NCBI GenBank assembly: GCA_024196135.1 | Contig: JAMQCK010000419.1 | Location: 1 to 23,846 of the forward strand | Length of the DNA stretch: 23,846 nucleotides | Reading direction: 5' to 3' | From: Pleurotus ostreatus/Saccharomyces cerevisiae fusant | Lineage: Eukaryota; Opisthokonta | Shown: positions 1-9,566 of the stretch, in pieces | How positions within the stretch are numbered: the stretch's first letter is position 1 | Layout of the letters: each line of letters starts with the position of its first letter | Translations under genes and position numbers: made by a program | The notes under the pieces: generated by a model | The model's database searches: none | What the model saw: the letters and a program-made list of their open reading frames with translations, nothing else | Told to the model about the DNA's origin: nothing

Positions 1-325
1 CTGGAGAGGAGAACACGCCCCGGGTAGAGGATCTTCTCGCGCTCCTTATCGTCGAGCGGGCGGTAGCCGTTCGTCGTCGGCGAGCCGGTGGGCGGCTGTA
101 TCGTGCTCGCGCCCGTGAGGGTATGCACGACATCTGCCGAGGCGGGCTTGTGGATGGACGGACGGTCGGCTGTGAGGTCGTCGAGCTGCAGCGCGTTAGC
201 CGCGTGTTCTGAGCTCGCCGCGCGCAACGCACCTTGGCCGTGAGGGCCTGCTGCTGGACCTGCAGCGCCTCGAGCTGACCGAGGATCTGGGTGAGCACGG
301 CGTCGGAGGCGGGCATGGCGCTCAT
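1..325 (-). CDS. 5' part of a protein gene cut by the window edge; possibly a fungal GTP cyclohydrolase II-like (Urc1-type) protein
   Basis: The gene reads leftward and leaves the window at base 1. Exon 1 is 325-233 (31 codons). A 47-nt intron, 232-186, has donor GTGCGT, a GCTAACG branch region and acceptor CTGCAG. Exon 2 is 185-1 and is still open. The visible 92 residues begin MSAMPASDAVLTQILGQLEA, a Gln/Leu-rich and probably coiled N-terminus. A Pro/Thr/Ser linker follows, then DKEREKILYPGRVLLS at the edge. A second in-frame Met (codon 4) could also be the start. The closing motif reminds me of the region just before the GTP-cyclohydrolase N-terminal domain of fungal uracil-catabolism (Urc1-like) proteins. 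That is recall, not proof, because the catalytic part lies outside the window. The coding call is good since the splice phase and open frame agree; the identity is a guess. Confidence 0.55.
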   Translation of the reverse strand, partial: MSAMPASDAVLTQILGQLEALQVQQQALTAKVRCARRAQNTRLTRCSSTTSQPTVRPSTSPPRQMSCIPSRARARYSRPPARRRRTATARSTIRSARRSSTRGVFSSP

Positions 326-377
326 AGAGGTCAAAGGCGGAAGAGAAGAGAGAAGGGGAAACCGTAGATTTCGGGCC

Positions 378-385
378 CTTTAAAG
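378..385 (-). promoter_or_regulatory. Candidate TATA-like element of the edge gene
   Basis: The palindrome CTTTAAAG lies about 55 nt upstream of the start codon at 325. A pyrimidine-rich stretch on the minus strand (CTTCTCTCTTCTCTTCC) separates the two, as is common in fungal 5' leaders. Position and composition are the only support. Confidence 0.3.
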
Positions 386-488
386 CGAGGCGCAGGCGGT
401 TTCGTAATCACGCGGGCATTGTTGACAGATAGGGAAAGTTAAAACCGCCGGCAGATGCTGGGCTTATCGTCCGTTCCCGGGGTCTCTG

Positions 489-558
489 GACGGCATCAGA
501 ATCCCTCGGGGAGGTCAATGGACGGGATCTGCAGGGGAAACTGACGGCATCAGAGTCC
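489..558. repeat. Pair of 16-nt imperfect direct repeats
   Basis: GACGGCATCAGAATCC at 489-504 and GACGGCATCAGAGTCC at 543-558 differ at one base and start 54 nt apart. They lie about 165-235 nt upstream of the edge gene's start codon. They could be a paired regulatory element or a chance duplication. Confidence 0.5.
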
Positions 559-1411
559 TGAACGATTCCGCAACGTTGATAGTGAACTTTGAGACGGAAC
601 GCCATGCATTCTGAGGCCACGACAGGCAAGCGTAAGACCTCGGATGCAGAGAACGCCGGCTGGAGCATTCGGAAGAAGTTCTGTTCTTGTGGTAGGCCTT
701 AGCACGTTGGGAGGATTGGTGGAAGCTGGTGGAAGTCTCCGCCAAGGAGCGCTTATCCTAAATCGGTAGTTGAACGATCTGGTACTCTATACTGGAGTAA
801 ATAGTAGTAAATACGGGGGCATGATGCATGGGCTGGTTGTGCTCTCACTGCAAACGAGTGGTTTTATCCAGTGGATTACAGCGCCAGGGGAAATCCAAGG
901 TTATGTACGTAACTCCAGCAATTCAGGATCTGCAGAGTTCCGTGGCAATCCTAGCAGACCCAATATTCGATCACTTTCAGGTTTGTCCATCGATTGAGGA
1001 CGATACCCACGGAATTGAACGTACGGAAAGCCCCTGTTCTGTGGGCGAGCTTCGCAACGCGTTCCATGCGGCTTGATTACCACAGAGCACGCTCCTAATC
1101 CCTTCATCATGGCGCCGATGCACGCTTCCTACCATGTCCCTAGCGAGGGAAGTAGCCTTACGTCGAACGTGCATTCGCGTTATCTTCGCAAGGATCGTCA
1201 CTTCTCTTCGCAACTGTTACGTCTGCACTCTCCGAAGCTACTTATCTAAAAGGACGAACGTTGCCGGTGAACAGCGCTTCCTGACATGCAGATGCTGATA
1301 GCATGGACGGTTGAACGTTCGTGATTATCATTATTCTGCCTGACCACACCGCCCTCGTCAACCATATACATACACAAACCCCACACCCAAATCCCAGACC
1401 ACCCCTCCCAC

Positions 1412-2874
1412 TCAGTTCTTCCCCCAAACCTCCTCCACAATCTCCCCCACTAACCGCATCTTCGCCCACTGCTCCTCCACAGTCAGGTCGTTGCCCTCCT
1501 GCGTCGACGAGAAGCCGCACTGGGGGCTGAGCGCGAGCTGGTCGAGGGGCGCGTATTTTGCTGCCTCGCGGATGCGCGCGAGGATGTGCGCCTTGTCCTC
1601 GAGGGCAGCGACTTTGGAGGAGATGAGGCCGAGGACGACGACTTTCGAAGGGGGAAGGAATCTACAAGAGATGTCAACGACAATAAGGGGAATACAACAA
1701 AGGATGGAGGACGCACCTCAACGGCTCGAAACCACCACTCCGCTCGTTCTCCCACTCCAAGAAGTACGCATCGACATTCAGCTCGCGGAACAGCACCTCC
1801 GCAATCGGCTCATAACCACCCTGCGCGAACCTGAGCTCGATCCATAAGTTCTCCCTCCATCCAACGCCAACCAACGTCCCACTCACCACCTCGACCGATA
1901 GTTCCCCCTGCACAAATGTATCCCAATGCACAAATCCGCCGGCCGCCCATCCACCACCGCATTGATCAGCGCCGCATACTGCCGCGGCAGCGCGTTCACG
2001 TCCTCCCCGCGCCCCGCGGCGGCCGCGCGCATGTCGGGGTCGCACAGGTAGGCGAGGTTCGTGTCGTCGAGCTGGATGTAGCGGCAGCCGGCTTCGTAGA
2101 GGGCGTTGATTTCTTGACGGTAGACGGCGGCGAGGTCGGCGAAGAAGATGTCGAGGTCGGGGTAGGAGTCGATGTCGATGGAGGCGCGCTGCGGGAGGGG
2201 AGGAGCGAATGTAAGTATGTTGTCATGTGGTGGACGAGTGCAGTACTCACCCCGCCACGGAAATGCACCATGGTTGGCGAGGGGATGGTGATCTTAGGGA
2301 TGGCGCCAGTTGATGGGTCGATGAGGGACTGGAGGTACTTGAAGTTGTCGACCTCGATGGGCTTGACCCAGCGGAGCTGCGATGATTCCCTGCGTAAGTG
2401 CCCATAACTCGGCAGATAGTAGCAGGCGCAAAACTCACTTTACCCGTCACGCTCAACTTCGGTGGCGAGAACCCATGCTCGTTCTCTTGTGATTGAATGC
2501 TACCAGTCACAGTTACGCCTTCCAAGTTCTTGAGGAAGCCTGGTCATACGAACGTTAGCAACCATCCACATATTTCCCAGCAAGCCCCGTTATCCGCAAG
2601 AAGAATCACAGATCGTTCACGCACCGATGTGAAAGTACGCCCTTCGGAATTCGCCGTCAGTGATGGAACGGACGCCGTTCGCAAGCTCCTGCTTCACGAG
2701 CTCGGCGATCGCCTTGTTCTCCACCTCGCGTAGCTCGGCGGCGGACAGGGTACCCGCAGCGGCCTGCTTGCGCGCAGCCAGTACCTCTGGCGCACGGAGG
2801 AAGGACCCGACGTGGTCGATTCGGAAGGGGGGATTGAGTTTATGGGGAGGGGGTTGAGAGGCGGTGGCGGCCAT
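1412..2874 (-). CDS. MetE-like protein (cobalamin-independent methionine synthase C-terminal / UROD-MetE-like family)
   Basis: There are six exons: 2874-2625, 2539-2439, 2376-2251, 2188-1887, 1830-1717 and 1661-1412. All junctions keep phase and give 380 aa plus stop. The length fits the stand-alone, YxjG-like form that carries only the C-terminal MetE barrel. The N-terminal substrate-loop motif RIDHVGSFLR is at about residues 18-27. Zinc-ligand positions of MetE match HLC (His250, Cys252), a Glu in LEWE (285 or 287) and Cys346 in SPQCGF. GNYRSRWFAQGGYEPIAE at about 255-272 and the VVVLGLISSK strand near 306 are also typical. In the full-length family the barrel binds homocysteine and zinc for methyl transfer from a methyltetrahydrofolate. 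For these short eukaryotic forms the true methyl donor or substrate is uncertain. The protein is likely cytosolic, as no signal peptide is seen. It is divergent from the Sas10 gene across a 711-bp gap. Introns use GTGCGT or GTGAGT donors. Confidence 0.93.
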
Positions 2875-3585
2875 GATCAGAAGTCAAGGGGGATGTGAAG
2901 CTCGAGATGGGCGTGATGAACAGCGAGATCGTAGGGCGGCGAGTAGGTGTAGACAGACCGAGCTAGGATGAAGGAGAGCAACTGGCGATCGAGGGAGAAA
3001 TTCAGCGAGCTTTATCTTTGGGCGCTTGTATAGTTCACCCAGCCTGCCATGCATAAACCGTTCTGCAGCCACAACGCAGCGCAGCAGGTGACCGGGCCTC
3101 GTGAGACAGCCCGTCCACGGGAGCTTGAGAAACGCAGGCATAACGCGCGGATGGGGGCAGCGAGCTATCGCGTCGAAGGGGAGGGGGTGATGCGAGTGGG
3201 CGGGCGGGAGGGGGCGTGAGCATTCTGCGACGCGAAGGCGGCCTTGTTCGCTGGACGGAAGACGTCATTCCGACTCAGGACGGAGAACAAGGTCATGTAA
3301 AACCAGCACACGGAAGACACGGTATCTTTCCGAGGTTCAGCAACACTATTGCTCTGAGAATGTCGCGCGATACGATGAGTACAAGGCCAACTTCTCCGCG
3401 GTGTGCATTATGACCTCGGATTCCGGCCCGAAAACCGGAGGTCACTGATCACTGCCAATGATGGCCGATCGGAATTTTGGAAAGTGCTCTCTTCACTGCC
3501 CTTGCGCTGCAGGCGCTTACGCTTCCCCATCGCCCTCCCCTCCTTCTACAGCACAGGACACATTTTGTTTGCGTAGGATCTTACC
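2875..3585. promoter_or_regulatory. Bidirectional promoter region between the MetE-like and Sas10/Utp3 genes
   Basis: This 711-bp stretch holds the 5' flanks of two divergent genes and no credible coding region. Just before the Sas10 start it is rich in C and T on the plus strand, typical of a fungal leader. An interrupted inverted repeat lies at 3412-3443: GACCTC and CCGG on the left, CCGGAGGTC on the right. The calls rest on position and composition. Confidence 0.6.
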
Positions 3586-5899
3586 ATGGTCCGCAAACGC
3601 GCTACGAAGAAGAATGGCGGCAAGACCGGCAAGCGCCCCAGCAAGGACGACGCGCGCGTCGCGAACTGGAATACTGCTGCCGACATACCGTTGGAGGACG
3701 AGGATGAGTGTGCGTAGCGTAACGCTTTCATTACGAACAACTGCTCACATCCCTTCTTTCACCGCCACCCTTCGTCGCGCCTCACCATGCAGTCCACATG
3801 TCCCGAGACCAGATCCTACTCGAGGGAGAAGACGACGATGACGATGACCTTGGCGGAGGCGACGAGGTTTTTGGCCTGCAAGGTCTTTCCTCCGACTCCG
3901 AAGGGGACGAAGAGGACGACGATCAGTACGCCGACATGAACGACGACGATGAAGACGCCGAATCATCCGCCCCTTCCAAATCCACGAAGAAGTCAAAGAA
4001 GGACGCAAAGGCCAAGGGCAAAAAGGCTTCCGCTCCTTCCTCTTCTTCCTCCGAAGCCGACTCTGATTCCGAAGAGGAGACATGGGGGCGCGGCAAGAAG
4101 GCGTACTATGCCTCGAACGCCGACGAGATCGACTCAGAGGACGAGGAGGCCCGCGAGATGGAGGAGCAGGAGGCACGGAGGCTGCAAGGGAAGGCGCTCG
4201 AGGGCATGACGGACGCGGACTTTGGTCTGGAGGACGACGTCGTGGCGGGTGATGCGGATGCGGGGGAGAACGAGGACTTCGGCGTCGTGGATACCTCTAC
4301 GGTGCCAGGAGTACCGCTTGCGACTACAGACCCGGCGACGATACTCAAGCACCTGGAGAAGACGAATCCGGAGGCGCTTGCGCTGGCGAGGGATTGGGAG
4401 GATACGGCGTACAACCTGGCGAAGGCAAAGCAAAAGCTCGACAAGTGCGTCCTAGCACTACTTTGTTCACTCTATCATCCATCTGACTTTTCTCAGGCCT
4501 GAAGGATTTGGCGAAAGACTCGGTTTGGGCATGATGCATCTCTACTATCGTACGTCGATTTCTTATGTTTTCTTTTCCCTCTTCCCTGTCTTCCGCTTGG
4601 ATCGCGCGTTCACATCCTTCGCCCACAGAAACCCTTCTCACCTACGCCTCCACCCTCGCCTTCTATATTCACCTCCGCGCCACCCCCAAATACGCCACAA
4701 AACCCGACACCCTCCAATCCCACCCCATCTTCGCCCGCCTTCTCACGCTAAAGCAGGCCCTTGCCACCCTGGAAGAGCTGGACTTTGCGCCGTCAGACTC
4801 GGACGAGGAAGATGAGCTGGACGATGGGGAAGAAGACAGTCTCGTCGACGACGATAGCATGGACTACGAGGGCGAGGTGCTGAGCGACAGTGACGACGAC
4901 GAAATGCTGAGCGAGGGCGACGAAGAGGATAGCGTACCCCGCAGGCGGCGCGTCGACTTCGCGGAGCTTGGCGAGCTTTTGGCGGAGGCGGAGGAGGCAA
5001 GCAAGGGCGGGCCGTTCACGCTCAACGTCACGTCAGGCGTCGTCAAGAAAGACAACGCGAAGAAGGCAAAGACGAACGGCACCCCCGACACCGACAAGCC
5101 GCCCAAGAAGAAGCGCAAGACCGCCGAGACTAAATCCCAACCCGTCTTCGACCTCGTCGAGCCCGAGTTCGAGCCGTCGTCCTCCACATCCACCAAATCC
5201 ACCCCCTCCGTCACCTTCGACCTCGACGCGCACGGCGAGCCGACCGCGCTGCAGCACGCCGACGCGGCGGACAAGCGCGCGCGGAAGCGCACCCTTCGCT
5301 TCTACACCTCGCGCATCGAGTCGAAGAGCGCGAAGCGCGAGGGCGCGCGGCAGGCCGCGATGGGCGGCGACGACGACATCCCGTACCGCGAGCGGCGGAA
5401 GGAGAAGGAGACCCGGGAGGCGCGCGAGGCGGCGAAGCGTGCTCTGGGCCAGGGCGGGGAGGATCTGGACACCGGGGACGCGATGGACGTCGACGACTTC
5501 GGCGGCGCGGATGGAGGAGAGGACGACGCTCAGGAAGAAGACGGCTACTACGACCTCGTCGCGCGCGCCTCCAAGGCGAAGAAGGCCGCCAAGAAGGCCG
5601 CGCACGATGCGGAGGTGGCCGCGGAGCGCGAGCTGCTGGCGGGCGCCATGGACGACGACGCGGCGGGCGGGCCACGGGCACCGACGCGCGCGATTATGGC
5701 GAACAAGGGCCTGACGCCGAAGCGCGCGAAGGCGGTGCGCAACCCGCGCGTGAAGAAGCGGATGCGGTTCGAGAAGGCGCAGCGGAAGGTCGCGTCGCAG
5801 CGCGCGGTGTACAAGGGCGGGTTAGCGGCGACGGGCGGGAGGTACGAGGGCGAGAAGTCGGGTATCTCAAAGGTGGTGAAGAGTGTGAAGTTGTCGTAG
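3586..5899 (+). CDS. Sas10/Utp3-type SSU-processome (ribosome biogenesis) protein
   Basis: Four exons, 3586-3709, 3793-4444, 4497-4549 and 4629-5899, join in phase to 699 aa. The third is only 53 nt. The start follows TTACC and opens a basic N-terminus (MVRKRATKKNGGK), then an acidic turn (DIPLEDEDEFH) and long Asp/Glu/Ser tracts. WGRGKKAYY at about 139-147 is a Sas10 hallmark. The Sas10/Utp3/C1D domain lies at about 222-330 and includes LGLGMMHLYYQTLLTYASTL, rebuilt across two introns. A nuclear-localisation-like PPKKKRK is near residue 435. The C-terminal Sas10 domain includes KRTLRFYTSRIESKS near 495 and the basic tail TPKRAKAVRNPRVKKRMRFE in the last 70 residues. Known family members act in the nucleolus in the U3-containing processome that cuts and folds 18S pre-rRNA; one yeast member was found through a silencing phenotype. 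Acidic blocks separated by basic ones are normal for the family. The gene is nearly certain; exact edges depend on splice motifs I read by eye. Confidence 0.95.
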
Positions 5900-6460
5900 A
5901 TATTCGGGCAGCTTTGTGTGCGTATACAGTTATGGGAACCTGCCGTAGGCCTTGCCGCCATCAAATCTATAACCGATCAGAAATGATCGTATCTCAATCA
6001 AACAAAAAGGTCCGGCGCAGAGATTCATGCTCCTTTTGGTGCTCCTTCCTAGGCAATATGTGGCAACATGATGTCGACGTGCAGAAGCCTTTTCCGATTC
6101 GTTGGAGCAGCAGACCATCCTCGCCATCGAACCCACCTAACGCTCAGTCCTTCCAGGCCATGATAGCATCTCGTCCGTTACATGAGACCGAGTGGGGCCT
6201 TCAGCCGGCTAGACGTTTGCAGCCAACAGCATCTCTAGAGGGAGGAACTCCTGTGTCGCGAGGAACTTAGGTACGTGGAAATGTGAAGATGAATGGCTTG
6301 GATTAAGTGGCCCGGAGAGACCACAGATCTGATACATCCATCCAGGTGGATGGAGTGAGGCCTTTGACTTGGGTGAAGAGGAGAGCTGCGACTTGAGTCA
6401 AAGTAAAAGCGGTCAAGCCGCGCTTGGGGCGTCAGACGAGGTACAATGTAGCAGATGCCC
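5900..6460. other. Convergent 3' flank between Sas10 and the first C2H2 gene
   Basis: This 561-bp stretch lies between two converging genes and should hold both 3' untranslated regions and poly(A) sites. The only structure I see is a palindrome at 6337-6354. No ORF is convincing. Confidence 0.6.
6337..6354. repeat. 18-nt near-perfect palindrome
   Basis: TCCATCCA and TGGATGGA are perfect 8-nt complements around a central GG. It lies about 107 nt past the stop of the minus-strand C2H2 gene, so it may be a 3'-UTR hairpin or a protein-binding palindrome. No function is shown. Confidence 0.6.
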
Positions 6461-7361
6461 CTAGAGAGCCTTCGGACGTCCATGCACCCTCTTCACATGA
6501 CTTCTGAGATCCCCCTTCGTGTTATGCCGCGCCGGGCAGCTATGCACGAATGGGCAACGGTAGGCACGACGGTTTTCGTGCCGCATGATGTGATCTGCGC
6601 AAGAGGTCAATATTGCTCGTCCTCAGGCGATGTATTCAAGCCATCAAGAGGTAACTACCACTGAGGTTGGTCCGACGCGCGAACGTTCGGCTGCATTGGC
6701 TACATTGGTAGGGTGCGCGATGTGCATGTCCCTGGTGACGGCGGGCATAGGCCGCTAAAGCTCGAGCGTCAGAGCCAACCTGAGAGCGGAAGGCGTCTTG
6801 GACTGCGCCAGCGTAACCGTTGGCGATGAAGGTGGTAGCGGGGACAGATGCCAGCGAAGGAGGCGTGTCTGTACCATACGAGACCGATGTCGACGACGGC
6901 AGAGAGGGCATGGCAGGCTGTCCAAGAGACTGCGCATGGTTGGGTAGTGGATAGCCGATGGTCGCTCCAGCATTGAAGTCTTCACTCGTCAGCCCTGCGT
7001 GTACGGTGATGATCTGTGAGCAAGCGAAGAAGCTACGAGGCGAGGCGAGGCACCTGGAGCTGCGACCATGGCAGGAGGGGGCGTGAAGTTGAACTCAAAA
7101 GCGTGCGCACCCTCCATGGACAAGGAAGGTGCAGACATCTCTGGCGCTGATTGGAAAGTGAGCCCGCGGCCAACAAGGATAGGCGAAAGCTCACGCACCT
7201 AGGTACTGGTAGATGTGCGCGGCCATAGGGACACTGGGACTACCTCCGGGTTGCTGGCGGCGACGACGAGAGGTTGGTCTATGCGGCACGTCATCGTCGA
7301 TGGACGCGAGGGAGTAAACATGCCATGCGACGCACGTAGAATGGGGGAGCTGATGATACAT
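6461..7361 (-). CDS. Small two-finger C2H2 zinc-finger protein (copy A)
   Basis: There are five exons: 7361-7336 (26 nt), 7278-7244 (35 nt), 7146-7054, 6994-6659 and 6594-6461, giving 207 aa with intron phases 2-1-1-1. I preferred the start at 7361 over an in-frame ATG at 7226 for two reasons: it reproduces the exon plan of the paralogue at 15466-16349 (35-nt exon 2, 134-nt last exon), and it puts a TATA box 49 nt upstream. The first 115 residues are a disordered, Ser/Pro/Ala-rich region. The invariant DAFRSQVGSDAR is at 118-129. Finger 1 uses C149, C152, H165, H169, and the last intron splits it just before its first His. Finger 2 uses C177, C183, H196, H201 with an enlarged C-x5-C. The basic linker HENRRAYRC joins the fingers. 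It is probably a nuclear DNA-binding regulator of unknown target. The alternative short first exon (7226-7199) also keeps frame, so the N-terminus is the least certain part. Confidence 0.85.
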
Positions 7362-7402
7362 GGTCGTTCGGTGAGGGGTGTTGCTCGAAGCAGCCCGCCA
7401 GT

Positions 7403-7410
7403 CTCTTATA
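7403..7410 (-). promoter_or_regulatory. TATA box of C2H2 copy A
   Basis: Minus-strand TATAAGAG lies 49 nt upstream of the chosen start codon at 7361. The paralogue has a TATA element at the same distance (about 52 nt), which supports both the promoter and the start choice. Confidence 0.55.
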
Positions 7411-9566
7411 CTCTGATATTCCTGCTCTCGGTGTCGACCGCATCTGCTAGCGCCCAGCGCTTGATCTCGCGCTGATCCGCCGCCGCCGCAATGCAACATC
7501 CACCGCCTCACCGGGCCACGGTCTGACGAACTTCGATGCAATCAATGGTACGGACCAGCCGCCGGCCCCGAAGAGGCATCCGAGTTAGGCGTTGGTTTCA
7601 ATAGATCGTCATCCACTCAACTATCACTGTGTCTGATCTGTGTAGGACTCGTCGTGCAATGTCTACATGGCATGTTTTGAGCAGAATTAAGGTGCAGACG
7701 ATCCTTCTTTATGCGAATCCTTGGAAGACATTAACAAGCAGAGATATGGCGAATATGGCTTCTGAAAAATATCATGAATTAAGATTTATAGCACGGCTCG
7801 AACGTTGCAGCAGAAAGCCTGACCTGCTATGCTGCGAACGCTAGGCACGCGCTCCGAACCTTAATGCCCGCAGAGTTGCGATGCCTTCGATACAAAAGAA
7901 CCGAGGCGCTGTGCATGACAGCTGGATATCCGGCCCGGCCGAGGTCCGGTAGACAGCGAGCAGTATAGGGCTTTACGCGCCCAGCGTCTAGCGGTCGGCA
8001 ACGGCGCGGGTAATGAGGGCGCATCACTGGCGCCTATCCCTCTACTCATTCGTCGCTGGCACTGAACATCGCGATCAGTATGATGCAACGAAAAAATAGC
8101 GCTTGAGGGAGACCGAGTCGTCCGCACGCTGTTGCGATTTGGAATCATTACTAGGCGAAAGCCGCTGGCCTGACGGATGGCATTCTCATTCGCAGGAGCC
8201 TCGGAGCATCCGGATCGCCCTTTGTTGGCTTGAGTTAGAGCACTAAAGTTCAGCAATTGTCCCGGACGCTACGATATGTCAAGAAAAACATACCCTGGGA
8301 GCGCTCGACTGCAGGATGGCTGAGACCTGATGACCTACAGGACGGTCAGTATAGTTTTTATGCAAGATGAGTACAGTCAGCCAGTTGTCTGGTTCTGGCT
8401 GTCCCGGATACACAAAGAAACAGATGAGGACGAACATCGAAGGCTTTCCAAGTTCAGTAATTCGAAGTATCACGTGCGCGCAAGAATTGATTCCTTCTGC
8501 GGGAATTGCCGCACATAGCTGAACTTCAGATGTGCAGACCCTGAGCGCGACGTGCATGACATGGTTCAGGATTGGATCCTTCCAACGACCTGAGCTGTGA
8601 GGAGCACCGTTACTTGCGTGCGTATTCTCGGAGAGTATGAGAACCCGCGATCTTGAATCTGGCGCGACGCGACGATTTGAAAGACTCGGTGGCACATGCG
8701 GACAGCTTGTGCCGGCGTCTGGGTGTCATTGCGCATGTCAATGCTTCCTGTGAAGATCATGGAACTGACATCGACTTAGACTGCATATCACCCGGCGTGA
8801 CCGTGCTGTAGACGTCCATGAAAAGAGGCGCTGGGCGCTTGACACACTGGCGCATCAGGGCTCGTAGCGGACTCGCGGCGGAGATCAACGGGGCTGACGC
8901 CTAGCAGTGCATCGGGATGTAGGCACTTAAGCGATCCCGAGATCCAAGCCACGATGTGGGGATATGACTTTGTGGCGAGCATACGTAGTTGACACCACCT
9001 CCCTAGCCTCGGAAAGATCAGCGACCAATCGAGCTCTGTCAGTGCTATCGGCCTTAGCGTACGGAGAACATTGATCACCATGATGCAGCTCGATTTCACG
9101 GGCTATGCAACGAAGCATGTGAGGGGGGAGATGAGGCTCGTACCACGTTCACGTCCACTCGCCTTCAATATCGTGAGACTATCGAGGCCGCGCTCCGTGG
9201 TGTAGCCCGCCGCGCAGACGATACAAGTGAGATGCGTCCGTACAGGTGCCATCATTTCGACATGTAAGACAACAGCAATGGCCAACGAAGAAAGTCGAAG
9301 CAAAGGTGCCTGACGCAAAAAGTAGTAAGTAGTAGGCGAGGAACTTGAAGGTGCTGTAGGAAGTAACTCGGAAGAGCAAAACAAACCGAACGACATAGGT
9401 CTACGAATAAGTAAAGAGGCCAGCTCGATCTAACGCAGATCAAGTGCTGAAGACACCGACCAGAGGAAGGTCTTTTCGGCTCGATAAGTACTGCAGCGCA
9501 GAGGGGTCCATCGTTCACCCGATTGCCCGTTACATATATTCCCCTTGTTCGTGTTCTTACCTCTTC
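7411..9566. other. Gene-poor stretch, about 2.2 kb
   Basis: Apart from one weak two-exon candidate at 8927-9255, I see no coding region here. Base composition is less GC-rich than in the neighbouring genes, stops are frequent in all frames, and no ORF shows a known motif. No terminal repeats or transposase motifs were recognised. The 9256-9400 part is T/C-rich on the minus strand. Confidence 0.55.
8927..9255 (-). CDS. Weak candidate small gene of unknown function
   Basis: Two putative exons, 9255-9144 and 9102-8927, join in phase through a short 41-nt intron (GTACGA donor, GCATAG acceptor) into 95 aa. The product starts MMAPVRTHLTCIVCAAGYTT and carries a C-x2-C pair, then LHHGDQC, with no clear domain. 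A pyrimidine-rich stretch precedes the ATG. The intron is shorter than all others in the window, and the frame may stay open by chance. I do not recognise it. Confidence 0.2.

Larger units (their letters stand above)
326..1411. other. Intergenic stretch without a convincing gene
   Basis: This 1086-bp stretch is the 5' flank of the edge gene and the 3' flank of the MetE-like gene. Short ORFs occur on both strands, but none joins by splicing into a recognisable protein. A 16-nt imperfect direct repeat lies at 489-504 and 543-558. The part nearest 1412 is rich in C and A on the plus strand. Confidence 0.6.

Noticed and set aside
3412..3443. Inverted repeat GACCTC...CCGG / CCGGAGGTC as an operator
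   Set aside because: The left arm is interrupted by five bases and nothing links it to a regulator, so it is recorded only as a sequence oddity in the promoter region.
4968..5714. Long Arg/Ser/Pro-rich frames overlapping the last Sas10 exon on both strands
   Set aside because: They are shadows of the GC-rich, Asp/Glu/Lys/Ala-biased coding strand. The Sas10 frame has family motifs; these have none.
7191..7541. A longer continuous frame that would make the first exon of C2H2 copy A much longer, or start it at 7226
   Set aside because: Splicing it as 26-nt and 35-nt exons reproduces the paralogue's structure exactly and fits the TATA position. The read-through version does not align with the paralogue.
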